Source: Actinocrispum wychmicini (GTDB lineage: Bacteria; Actinomycetota; Actinomycetes; Mycobacteriales; Pseudonocardiaceae). Taken from it: a DNA stretch of 64,000 nt. Under the pieces are notes generated by a model, which saw nothing but the letters and a program-made list of their open reading frames with translations, was not told the DNA's origin and searched no databases. Where the stretch lies: positions 124,001 to 188,000 of the forward strand of contig NZ_SLWS01000016.1 in NCBI RefSeq assembly GCF_004345645.1, read 5' to 3'. A program made the translations under genes and the position numbers. This document shows, one piece after another, positions 1 to 6,997 of this stretch. How positions within the stretch are numbered: position 1 is the first letter of the stretch; every line of letters begins with the position of its first letter.

Positions 1-2
1 GC

Positions 3-1151
3 CTGATGGCCCGCGTGCAGGAGCAGCGCGCCGAGGAGTTCACAGCCGCGCTGCGCCGCCAGCAGGACGCGGTGGCCGCCGAAGGGACCGCGGCAGCGGC
101 CGAGAAGGACGCCGCCGACCGCAAGACGGATCTCGACCGGCGCAACGGCGATGCCACCAACCGCGCCGCCGCCGTCACCGACGAGTTCCACGCCAAACTG
201 GCCGCCACCAACACCGCGGTCGTCGCGCAGCAGCAGGCCCAACAGGCCCGCAACCGGCAGACCGCCGCCAACTGGCACGACTATCTCGCGAAACTGGCCG
301 CCGGCGACCACGTGCAGATCCTGCCCCCGGACGTCGTCCGGGCCGTGTCCACCGCCGTGGACGCGTTGGGGAAGCCTTACGTACCAACCCAGGGCGACGG
401 ACCGAACGCCTACTCGTGCGACGGGCTGACCCGCGCCGCCCACGGCCTCACCGGCTCCGCCGCCGACCAGATGGCCGTCCTGCAACCGGTGACCGACCCG
501 CAGCCGGGTGACCTGGTGTTCCTCGGCCCGGCGCGGTACGGCGTGCAGAGCGTGGGAATCGTCCTCGATCCGCGCACGATGGTCACCGCGGACGCGCGGC
601 TCGTGGGCGTGGTGGTCGAGGACATCCCCGGCGGCGACACGGTTCTCGGCTACGCACGGCCGTCCCTGCCACGCCGGCCGCAGCAGCCCGTGCCGGCCAG
701 GACCGACAACGGGCTGCGTTGGCGTTGCGGGGGAGTGGACCTGCCGTCCGGGGCCTGGAGCGGCTATCCGAACGGCATGATCCCGGCGGCCGCGCTGTGT
801 CCGGTCGGAATCGGCGACCACCGGCTGCGGTGTGACGCGGCACAGGCGTTCCAGATGATGTCCGCCGCGTTCGGCCAGACGTTCGGCCGGCCGCTGTGCC
901 TCACCGACTCGTACCGGACGTTCGAGGAGCAGGTTCGGCTGTATGGCGCCAAACCCGCGCTCGCGGCCGTCCCGGGGACGAGCAACCACGGCTGGGGGCT
1001 GGCGGTCGACATGTGCGGCGGTGCCGAGTCGTTCGGCGCACCCGAGCACAGGTGGCTGATGGCCAACGGACCGCGGTTCGGCTGGACCAACCCGCCGTGG
1101 GCGCAACCCGGCCACGGCCGCGAAGAGCCGTGGCACTGGGAGTTCGGCTAG
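3..1151 (+). CDS. Coiled-coil / degenerate NlpC-P60 / M15 (VanY-type) peptidoglycan peptidase, 5' partial
   Basis: The reading frame is open to the left edge, so the N-terminus (and presumably a signal peptide) lies outside the window. From the first in-frame Met, residues 1-100 are Ala/Gln/Glu-rich and look coiled-coil. Residues 115-215 resemble NlpC/P60: the catalytic Cys context (YSCDGL, Cys138) and PGDLVF are present. The histidine normally found in the HVGIY-type strand is replaced (QSVGIV), so this domain is probably inactive or divergent. Residues 275-381 are a D-Ala-D-Ala carboxypeptidase (M15B/VanY) domain with the zinc motif SNHGWGLAVD and the C-terminal EPWHWE. The inferred role is extracellular trimming of peptidoglycan stem peptides. 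The 3' end abuts the convergent oxidoreductase gene, with a 4-base overlap. Confidence 0.85.
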   Translation: MMARVQEQRAEEFTAALRRQQDAVAAEGTAAAAEKDAADRKTDLDRRNGDATNRAAAVTDEFHAKLAATNTAVVAQQQAQQARNRQTAANWHDYLAKLAAGDHVQILPPDVVRAVSTAVDALGKPYVPTQGDGPNAYSCDGLTRAAHGLTGSAADQMAVLQPVTDPQPGDLVFLGPARYGVQSVGIVLDPRTMVTADARLVGVVVEDIPGGDTVLGYARPSLPRRPQQPVPARTDNGLRWRCGGVDLPSGAWSGYPNGMIPAAALCPVGIGDHRLRCDAAQAFQMMSAAFGQTFGRPLCLTDSYRTFEEQVRLYGAKPALAAVPGTSNHGWGLAVDMCGGAESFGAPEHRWLMANGPRFGWTNPPWAQPGHGREEPWHWEFG

Positions 1152-2026
1152 AACGCCAGCACGATCTTGCCTCGCAGGCCGCCCGCTGCGGTCCGCGTGT
1201 GTGCTTCCGCGACTCGTTCGATCGGCAGCACGTCCGCGACGCGGGTCCGCAGGCTGGTCAACTCCGCCAGCTGCGCACTGTCAGGTGCGGAGAACACGAC
1301 CGTCGTGTCGATGTCGCGCTCTGACGTCAGCGCTGGGGCGCGGACGCCGACGTACCGGCCGCCGGTGCGGATGGGGGAGAGGTCGCGGGTGACCGCCGGG
1401 TCGAACATCGCGTCGACGTCCGTCGGCAGCGGTTCGCCGCGGGTGATCACCTGCTTCGCGCCGAGACCGGCGACGTAGTCCTCGTCGCCCGCGGACGCCA
1501 CGGCGATGACGTTCAGGCCGTCCCGCGCGGCGATCTGTACGGCGAATCCACCGACGCCGCCACTCGCGCCCGTGATCAGTACGGTCCCGCCCGGCTGCGC
1601 GGTCAGCAGGTCCAGACCTTGCCGCGCGGTGAGCGAGTTCATCGGGATGGTCGCGGCCGTCGCCCAGTCGATGCCGTCGGGCAGCGGCGTGAGCCAGCCT
1701 GGGGCGGCCAGTACGACCTCGGCGTTGGTGCCCTCGCCTGTGCCCTCCGCCAGCCACGGGTACAGGCCGATCACGCGCTGGCCCGCGGTGAAGCCCTCGG
1801 CGTCGTCCAGGACCGTGCCGGCGATCTCCCAGCCGACCGTGAACGGGATAAGCAGGTCCGGCGTGAGCGCCGCGAGCACCCCTTGCCGCAGGTCCAGATC
1901 CGTCGGGTTGACCGTGCCGGCGTGCATCCGGACCCGCACCCGGCCGGCCACGGCCTCGGGTTCTGGCCGTTCGGTCAGGCGCAGGACTTCGGGTCCGCCG
2001 TATTGGGTGACTTCGATCACACGCAT
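1148..2026 (-). CDS. NADP-dependent quinone oxidoreductase / zinc-type alcohol dehydrogenase-like protein
   Basis: A 292-residue medium-chain dehydrogenase/reductase of the quinone oxidoreductase branch. The N-terminal GroES-like half begins MRVIEVTQYGGPEVLRL. The C-terminal Rossmann half carries the NADPH-binding loop ITGASGGVGGFAVQIAA. No structural-zinc cysteine cluster is visible, which fits the zinc-independent QOR group. Such enzymes reduce quinones and other activated alkenes or carbonyls in the cytoplasm. The gene is divergent from an HxlR-family regulator 104 bp away, with a palindromic operator candidate in between. That arrangement matches QorR/qor2-type redox-responsive pairs known in other actinobacteria. 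The substrate cannot be told from sequence. Confidence 0.9.
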   Translation of the reverse strand: MRVIEVTQYGGPEVLRLTERPEPEAVAGRVRVRMHAGTVNPTDLDLRQGVLAALTPDLLIPFTVGWEIAGTVLDDAEGFTAGQRVIGLYPWLAEGTGEGTNAEVVLAAPGWLTPLPDGIDWATAATIPMNSLTARQGLDLLTAQPGGTVLITGASGGVGGFAVQIAARDGLNVIAVASAGDEDYVAGLGAKQVITRGEPLPTDVDAMFDPAVTRDLSPIRTGGRYVGVRAPALTSERDIDTTVVFSAPDSAQLAELTSLRTRVADVLPIERVAEAHTRTAAGGLRGKIVLAF

Positions 2027-2094
2027 TGATCTCTTCTTTCCGCACTCGGTGACCTTGCGTCCCCAGCCTCCGGGCGGCGGGAACCGGCGGAAAG

Positions 2095-2114
2095 TAGGTA
2101 CCTTTTAGTGCCTA
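2095..2114. promoter_or_regulatory. Candidate HxlR operator between the divergent oxidoreductase and regulator genes
   Basis: TAGGTAC-N6-GTGCCTA is an inverted repeat with one mismatch per arm, lying 16 bp upstream of the HxlR start and inside the shared divergent promoter region. DUF24/HxlR regulators bind such dyads next to their own gene, so this is the obvious autoregulatory site. Binding is inferred. Confidence 0.5.
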
Positions 2115-2130
2115 GGGAAGGAGGCGGACC

Positions 2131-2535
2131 ATGGCCACGCAGCCCGCGGCTCAGCGCCGTGCCGAGGCGAAAGTCATGTACGACGCGTTCGTCGCGACCT
2201 GTCCGACTCGGCAGGTGTTGGCGATGATCGGGGACAAATGGGTCGGCCTGACCGTCGCCGCCCTGTCGAACGGGCCGATGCGACACGGTCAGCTGCGCGC
2301 CAGGATCGCCGGCGCCAGCCAGAAGATGCTCACCCAGACGCTGCGCCTGATGGAGCGCGACGGCCTGGTCACCCGCACGGTCACGCCGACCGTGCCGCTG
2401 CGCGTGGACTACGAGCTGACCGCGCTGGGCCGTACGTTGGTCCCGGTGCTGACCGCCGTGAAGGAATGGTCGGAGACACACATCGCCGAGATCATGGCCG
2501 CACGCGACGCCTACGAGGCCAGAACCAGCTCCTGA
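2131..2535 (+). CDS. HxlR (DUF24) family transcriptional regulator
   Basis: A 134-residue winged-helix protein. It has the HxlR signature TCPTRQVLAMIGDKWV near the N-terminus, then the MRHGQLRARIAGASQKMLTQTLRLMERDGLV recognition region. The single cysteine at residue 24 sits where redox- or electrophile-sensing DUF24 regulators (YodB, QorR) carry their sensor thiol. An AGGAGG ribosome site precedes the ATG. It likely represses the divergent quinone oxidoreductase gene and itself until oxidised or alkylated. The family is clear; the sensing role is inferred from the cysteine and the neighbour. Confidence 0.92.
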   Translation: MATQPAAQRRAEAKVMYDAFVATCPTRQVLAMIGDKWVGLTVAALSNGPMRHGQLRARIAGASQKMLTQTLRLMERDGLVTRTVTPTVPLRVDYELTALGRTLVPVLTAVKEWSETHIAEIMAARDAYEARTSS

Positions 2536-2563
2536 CCAGCGAAAATAATGATCGTGGCCGGAA

Positions 2564-2619
2564 TTGTCGGTGGTCCGGGCTAGGGTACAGTCGATCACGT
2601 TGTTCGAACATACGATCGA
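2564..2619 (+). promoter_or_regulatory. SigA-like promoter with near-perfect LexA (SOS) box
   Basis: TTGTCG (2564-2569), a 16-base spacer and TACAGT (2586-2591) form a vegetative promoter. TCGAACATACGATCGA at 2604-2619 matches the actinobacterial/Gram-positive LexA consensus CGAAC-N4-GTTCG with one mismatch in the right arm (GATCGA for GTTCGA). The operator falls just after the predicted start of transcription, a normal repressing position. It controls the 66-residue gene at 2658. Confidence 0.55.
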
Positions 2620-2657
2620 ATGACTGCCTGTGCGTCGAGAGTGGTTGGGAGCTGGCG

Positions 2658-2858
2658 ATGGTCGTCGACTGTGACAGCTGTGAAGTGCGTGGGAAGGCCT
2701 GTCAGGACTGCGTGGTGAGCGTCCTGCTCGGGGCGCCGCCCAGCATCGAGCTGGACTCGTCCGAACAGCGCGCCATCAACGTGCTCGCCGGTGCCGGTTT
2801 GGTGCCGAAACTGCGGCTCATTCCGATCCGGCCGGTCAATACTTCCGAGGTTGCCTGA
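2658..2858 (+). CDS. Small Cys-rich conserved protein, possibly SOS-controlled
   Basis: A 66-residue protein of unknown function. The first 20 residues hold four cysteines in the order C-x2-C-x6-C-x2-C (DCDSC, ACQDC), which could bind zinc or an iron-sulfur cluster. The rest is a short hydrophilic then hydrophobic stretch ending NTSEVA. The ATG at 2658 is chosen because the Cys-rich part begins immediately after it. The gene stands alone, upstream of the NlpC/P60 gene on the same strand, and is preceded by a LexA-like box. I recognise it only as a type of small protein found next to NlpC/P60 genes in related actinomycetes and propose no function beyond possible DNA-damage control. Confidence 0.75.
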   Translation: MVVDCDSCEVRGKACQDCVVSVLLGAPPSIELDSSEQRAINVLAGAGLVPKLRLIPIRPVNTSEVA

Positions 2859-2862
2859 GCAC

Positions 2863-2896
2863 GCGCCGAACGGTACCCATTCGGCGCCGAACGGTA
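2863..2896 (+). terminator. Hairpin and 13-bp direct repeat after the small Cys-rich gene
   Basis: CGCCGAA (2864-2870) pairs with TTCGGCG (2880-2886). The sequence GCGCCGAACGGTA occurs twice (2863-2875 and 2884-2896), so the right arm of the stem overlaps the second repeat. It lies 5 bases after the stop codon and probably acts as a weak terminator. No T-tract follows. Confidence 0.4.
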
Positions 2897-3019
2897 ACCG
2901 GGGTGGCTGAGCTGGGTGTTGTCGTGCTCACACTCGGCAGTCAGCACTGCTCCATGTGGGTTCGGCACGCCGCGGATCAAGTTTTTTCGCCCCGCCGGTG
3001 GACGGCCGTGCTGTCTTTT

Positions 3020-3245
3020 CGTAACCTGTCCGAGATCTCGCGGCCGGTTAGTCGTCCACCAAGGACGACGACGCGGGATCGCCGCCGAGTCAGCCCGTCG
3101 GGGAGCTGAACCGGAACCCCATCGGTTGGAAGAACGTGTTCGACCCGGGTGCGTGTCCACTCGCAGGTCGGCCGGGTTCAGGGTGCCCCCGCGCCCTGAG
3201 CTTCGCGCTTCCTTCCCTCGGCGGTACGGAGAGACGAAGGAGACA
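3020..3245 (+). promoter_or_regulatory. Structured 5' leader of the NlpC/P60 gene, candidate c-di-AMP (ydaO/yuaA) riboswitch
   Basis: The 395 bases between the small gene and the NlpC/P60 start hold no gene. The last 230 form a GC-rich leader with several potential helices, for example CAGGGTGC/GCGCCCTG at 3179-3198. They also contain the segments CGCCGAGTC, GAGCTGAACC and CGGCGGTACGGAGAGA, which loosely resemble conserved parts of the ydaO motif. Actinobacterial NlpC/P60 and Rpf genes are classical targets of this riboswitch. The sequence match is from memory and imperfect, so this is a candidate only. Confidence 0.33.
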
Positions 3246-3253
3246 CGCGCGAC

Positions 3254-4306
3254 GTGGCGTCGCAACGACTTAAGCGCGGCATGCGTGGAGCACTCACCGC
3301 CTCCGCCATCATCGCGGTGGTCACCACCACCTCCCAAGTTCCGGCCCTGGCCCAACCCCCGGCGAACTCCGACTCCGACGCGGTCAAGAAGTACAAGGAC
3401 CTGACCGCACAGGCCGACCAGGTCAACGAAACCCTGCTGAAGGCCACCGACGACGCGAAGGCCAGACAGGCCGAGTTGGACAAGGCCAACGCGGACCTCG
3501 CGGCCGCGGCCCAGGCCAAATCGCAGGCGGCGGCCACCGAGCAGGAGTTCCGCGGCCAGGTGGACGAGCTGTCGACCGCCACTTTCCAGGGCGCCCGCTT
3601 CAACAAGCTCTCCGCCTTGCTCACAGGCACATCGGCGCAGGACTTCCTCGACCGATCCACCGCGTTGAACGTGCTGGCCACGGACAACAACAAGGCGTTG
3701 ACCGAACTGGCCGGCGCGGTCAGCACGGCCAAGGACTCGGAGGCCAAGGCCGCGGACGCGACCAAGCGGGCCACCGAGGCCCGGGACGCGGCGGCCAAGC
3801 TGAAGGCGGACATCCAGGCCCAGAAGGACGCCCTGGACGCCCAGCTCAAGCAGGTCAAGGCGGCTGCGGACAAACTGACCAAAGCGGACAGGCAAACCCT
3901 TGCGGGTTCGCAGGACAACGGCGTCTACATCACCGCCCCCGGCGCCGCCGGTGCGGCCGTCCAGGCGGCGCTGTCCCGGCGCGGCGACCCGTACGTGTGG
4001 GGTGGCGCCAGCCCCGGCGGGTTCGACTGCTCGGGCCTGGTCGAGTGGGCGTACGGGCAGGCAGGCGTCGGCCTGCCGCGGTCCAGCCGCTCGCAGTTCG
4101 GCCTGGGCAAGTCGGTGTCCATCAACGACCTGCAGCCGGGCGACCTGCTGTTCTACGGTGGCAGCGCGTCGTCCATCCACCACGTGGCGATGTACGTCGG
4201 CCAGGGCATGATCGTGCACGCGTCCACGTCCGGCCAGCCGGTGAAGACCGCGCCCATCTCGGGTGGCGGCAGTGACTTCTTCGGCGCCAAACGCATCGTC
4301 GGCTGA
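3254..4306 (+). CDS. Secreted NlpC/P60 peptidoglycan endopeptidase (RipA/RipC-like)
   Basis: A 350-residue exported cell-wall hydrolase starting at GTG. Residues 1-35 form a signal peptide (basic start, AIIAVVTTTSQVPALAQ). Residues 40-215 are a long Ala/Lys/Glu-rich coiled coil that in this family holds the enzyme inactive or docks it to FtsX. Residues 235-350 are the NlpC/P60 catalytic domain with Cys in GGFDCSGLV, His in SSIHHVAMYV and the third polar residue after MIVHA. It cleaves D-Glu-mDAP bonds in stem peptides, needed for daughter-cell separation. The position upstream of the PimB block matches Rv2190c (RipC) in mycobacteria. A perfect hairpin terminator follows. Confidence 0.95.
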   Translation: MASQRLKRGMRGALTASAIIAVVTTTSQVPALAQPPANSDSDAVKKYKDLTAQADQVNETLLKATDDAKARQAELDKANADLAAAAQAKSQAAATEQEFRGQVDELSTATFQGARFNKLSALLTGTSAQDFLDRSTALNVLATDNNKALTELAGAVSTAKDSEAKAADATKRATEARDAAAKLKADIQAQKDALDAQLKQVKAAADKLTKADRQTLAGSQDNGVYITAPGAAGAAVQAALSRRGDPYVWGGASPGGFDCSGLVEWAYGQAGVGLPRSSRSQFGLGKSVSINDLQPGDLLFYGGSASSIHHVAMYVGQGMIVHASTSGQPVKTAPISGGGSDFFGAKRIVG

Positions 4307-4315
4307 CCCGGTGCC

Positions 4316-4348
4316 GGTCCCTCGTGTGCGTGACGCTCACGAGGGACC
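4316..4348 (+). terminator. Hairpin terminator after NlpC/P60 gene
   Basis: GGTCCCTCGTG (4316-4326) and CACGAGGGACC (4338-4348) form a perfect 11-bp stem with an 11-base loop, starting 9 bases after the stop codon. No T-run follows, as is usual in high-GC actinomycetes. The next gene starts just downstream, so the hairpin separates the two units. Confidence 0.8.
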
Positions 4349-4373
4349 CACACCGGTGCCATACGATCAGAAG

Positions 4374-5720
4374 GTGACCGGGATCGCTCGGTTCCGAGCC
4401 CTGCTGGTGGCCGGGGTGGCGCTCGCCCTGGTCGGTGGTCTCACCCTGGTCTCGATGCCGCCGCGGCACGACGCGGCGACGCCGGAGCCCGCCGCGCCGA
4501 TCGAGGTCTCCAGCGCGCCCAGCCAGGCTGGGATCGCCCCGCCGCCGTCGATGCGGACCGACGCGGTGCAGGCGCTCCTGCACAAGCGGGCGGATGCCGT
4601 GGTCCGGCGGGACGAGAAGACCTTCATGGCGGGCATCGACCCGCAGGCGGATCCCGTTTTCGTCAAGGCGCAGCTGGCGATGTTCGCCAACCTCGCCGGG
4701 GTCCCGTTCCGGGAGTGGTCGTACTCCCTGCAGCCGCAGCGAGCCCTCGACCCGTCCGCACTCCCGGCGGTCCAGGGCGCGGAGGAGCTGTGGGCGCCGG
4801 AGACCCAGCTCGTGTACGCGCTGCGCGGGTCGGACACGTACGCCACCCAACGGCCCATGGGGTACCTGTTCGTGCGGCGCGCCGGCACCTGGTACCTCCA
4901 CTCGGACACCGACCTGCAGGGCGTGGGCCGCAAGACGTGGCGTGGGCTGTGGGACTTCGGCCCGTGCATGGCGGTGAGCACCGGCCACGGCCTGGTGATC
5001 CACCATCCGGCCAGGCAGGCGATGGCGCAGCGGGTCGCGAACGAGCTGGACGCGGCGGTCAACGCGGTGAGCGAGGTCTGGGGCCGGACGTGGCCGGAAC
5101 AGGTCGTGGTGCTGCTGCCGGACACCGCGGCCGAGATGCGTGCCCTGGTCGGCCCGAGCTTCCCGGTGGACTCGGTGGTCGCGGTGTCCATCGCGGACGT
5201 GGTGGACACCGACAAGAACACCGCCGCCGGTCAACGCGTGGTGATGAGCCCGACCACCGCGGACGGGCTGTCCGTCGCCGCGCTGCGGATCGTGCTCCGG
5301 CACGAGATCACCCACATCGCCGCCCGTGGCTCCACAGTGGACGGGTCGCCGATGTGGCTGCTGGAGGGCTTCGCCGACTACGTGGGCTACCGGGAGAGCG
5401 GTATCCCGCTGGGCCAGGCCGCGCCCGACCTGACCGCCCAGATGACCGCCCGCGGCCCGCCCGACAAGTTGCCGGCTGACGACGCCTTCCGCAGCCAGGG
5501 CGCCACTCTCGACCTGGCCTACCAGCAGTCGCTGGCGGTCGCCCGGTTCGTGGCGGACAAGTTCGGCGAGCCCAAGCTGCTTCAGCTGTACCGGACGCTG
5601 GCCAAGGCGGGCCGTACCACCCCGGCCGAACTCGACAAGCTCCTGCACTCGGTGACCGGCCTGACCACCGAGCAGTTCGTCGCGGGCTGGCGTGAATACC
5701 TGCGGGAGACCCTCGGATAG
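4374..5720 (+). CDS. Membrane-anchored or secreted MA-type zinc metallopeptidase homologue
   Basis: About 448 residues from the GTG at 4374; a GTG at 4356 is also possible. A hydrophobic segment near residues 8-27 (LLVAGVALALVGGLTLVS) acts as signal or anchor. The middle is uncharacterised. The C-terminal third has the gluzincin-type motif HEITH followed by WLLEGFADYVGYRES, giving HExxH plus a downstream Glu ligand, as in peptidase MA-like families. The active site would be outside the membrane. The gene lies between the cell-wall hydrolase and PimB on the same strand, which points to an envelope role. The substrate is unknown. Confidence 0.82.
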   Translation: MTGIARFRALLVAGVALALVGGLTLVSMPPRHDAATPEPAAPIEVSSAPSQAGIAPPPSMRTDAVQALLHKRADAVVRRDEKTFMAGIDPQADPVFVKAQLAMFANLAGVPFREWSYSLQPQRALDPSALPAVQGAEELWAPETQLVYALRGSDTYATQRPMGYLFVRRAGTWYLHSDTDLQGVGRKTWRGLWDFGPCMAVSTGHGLVIHHPARQAMAQRVANELDAAVNAVSEVWGRTWPEQVVVLLPDTAAEMRALVGPSFPVDSVVAVSIADVVDTDKNTAAGQRVVMSPTTADGLSVAALRIVLRHEITHIAARGSTVDGSPMWLLEGFADYVGYRESGIPLGQAAPDLTAQMTARGPPDKLPADDAFRSQGATLDLAYQQSLAVARFVADKFGEPKLLQLYRTLAKAGRTTPAELDKLLHSVTGLTTEQFVAGWREYLRETLG

Positions 5721-5890
5721 GGTTGGCTTGGTCGCGCCGGTCATTTACGCCACGCAACACGCCCGACATCGTCCCGGGCACGACGGCGGCCAGCCCTGAG
5801 CGGAGATGTCGGTCGCGTGGGGCGGGGTGGAAATGACTGGCTTAGGCGACCAAGCGCGTCCGAACGGAGAGAGGACAATCCAACACTGCC

Positions 5891-6997
5891 ATGGTCAGGA
5901 CTCTGCTGGTGACCAACGACTTCCCGCCGCGACACGGCGGTATCCAGTTGTACCTGCAGGCTTTGGCCACGCGCCTGCCCGCACATTCGTTGGTGGTGTA
6001 CGCGCCGGCCTGGGCGGGTGCGGCGGAGTTCGACGCCCAGTTGCCCTTTCCGGTCGTCCGGCATCGCACGTCGCTGATGCTGCCGACCCCGGACGTGGCC
6101 CGGCGGGCCCGGCAGATCATCGCCGCCGAAGGCTGTTCGACGGTCTGGTTCGGCGCGGCGGCGCCGCTCGCCCTGCTCGGCCCGACGTTGGGCGTGGACC
6201 GCGTGGTGGCGTCCACCCACGGCCACGAGGTCGGCTGGTCGATGTTGCCGGTGTCCCGGCAGGCGTTGCGCCGGATCGGCTCCACCGCGGACGTCGTGAC
6301 GTACGTGAGCAAGTACACCCGCGCGCGGTTCGCCGCCGCGTTCGGTCGGCACGCCGCCCTGGAGTTCCTGCCGTCCGGTGTGGACACCCAGGTGTACCGG
6401 CCGGACCCGGAGGCGCGGGCCCTGATCCGCAAACGCCACGGGCTGGCTGACCGGCCCACTGTGGTGTGCGTGTCCCGGCTGGTGCCGCGCAAGGGTCAGG
6501 ACATGCTGATCCGGGCGATGCCGCTGATCCGTCGCCAGGTCCCGGACGCGGCCCTGCTGATCGTCGGCAGCGGGCGGGACGAGTCCAGACTCCGGTCCCT
6601 GGCAAGGGACAACGACGTGATCTTCACGGGATCCGTGCCATGGGAGGAGCTTCCCGCGCACTACGTCGCCGGCGACGTGTTCGCGATGCCCTGCCGGACG
6701 CGCGGCAAGGGACTGGACGTCGAAGCGCTGGGAATCGTGTTCCTGGAAGCCTCCGCGTGCGGCCTGCCCGTGGTGGCGGGGAATTCCGGTGGCTCACCGG
6801 AAGCCGTGCGCGAAGGCGTCACCGGGTACGTGGTGGACGGCCGTGACGTGTCGCAACTGGCCACTCGCGTCGGCGGCCTGCTCGCGGACCTGGACGCGGC
6901 GGCCGCAATGGGACAAGCCGCGCGCGACTGGGTCAGCGCACAGTGGCGGTGGGACCAGATGGCCGACCGCCTCCAGACCCTGCTGCACCCCCGCTAG
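5891..6997 (+). CDS. pimB: GDP-mannose-dependent phosphatidylinositol monomannoside mannosyltransferase (PimB-type GT4)
   Basis: A 368-residue GT-B fold glycosyltransferase of family GT4. The N-terminal acceptor domain starts TNDFPPRHGGIQLYLQAL. The C-terminal nucleotide-sugar domain carries VSRLVPRKGQDMLI and the EX7E motif (EALGIVFLE), followed by the Gly-rich GNSGGSPEAV. In mycobacteria and corynebacteria the orthologue (Rv2188c) adds the second mannose to PIM1 at the cytoplasmic face of the membrane, on the path to lipomannan. The position next to fadD15 matches that locus. The stop overlaps the convergent fadD15 stop by 4 bases. Confidence 0.9.
   Translation: MVRTLLVTNDFPPRHGGIQLYLQALATRLPAHSLVVYAPAWAGAAEFDAQLPFPVVRHRTSLMLPTPDVARRARQIIAAEGCSTVWFGAAAPLALLGPTLGVDRVVASTHGHEVGWSMLPVSRQALRRIGSTADVVTYVSKYTRARFAAAFGRHAALEFLPSGVDTQVYRPDPEARALIRKRHGLADRPTVVCVSRLVPRKGQDMLIRAMPLIRRQVPDAALLIVGSGRDESRLRSLARDNDVIFTGSVPWEELPAHYVAGDVFAMPCRTRGKGLDVEALGIVFLEASACGLPVVAGNSGGSPEAVREGVTGYVVDGRDVSQLATRVGGLLADLDAAAAMGQAARDWVSAQWRWDQMADRLQTLLHPR

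Noticed and set aside
2702..4219. 505-residue minus-strand frame over the NlpC/P60 gene
   Set aside because: No family resemblance, skewed composition, and it covers a well-supported secreted hydrolase plus its leader.
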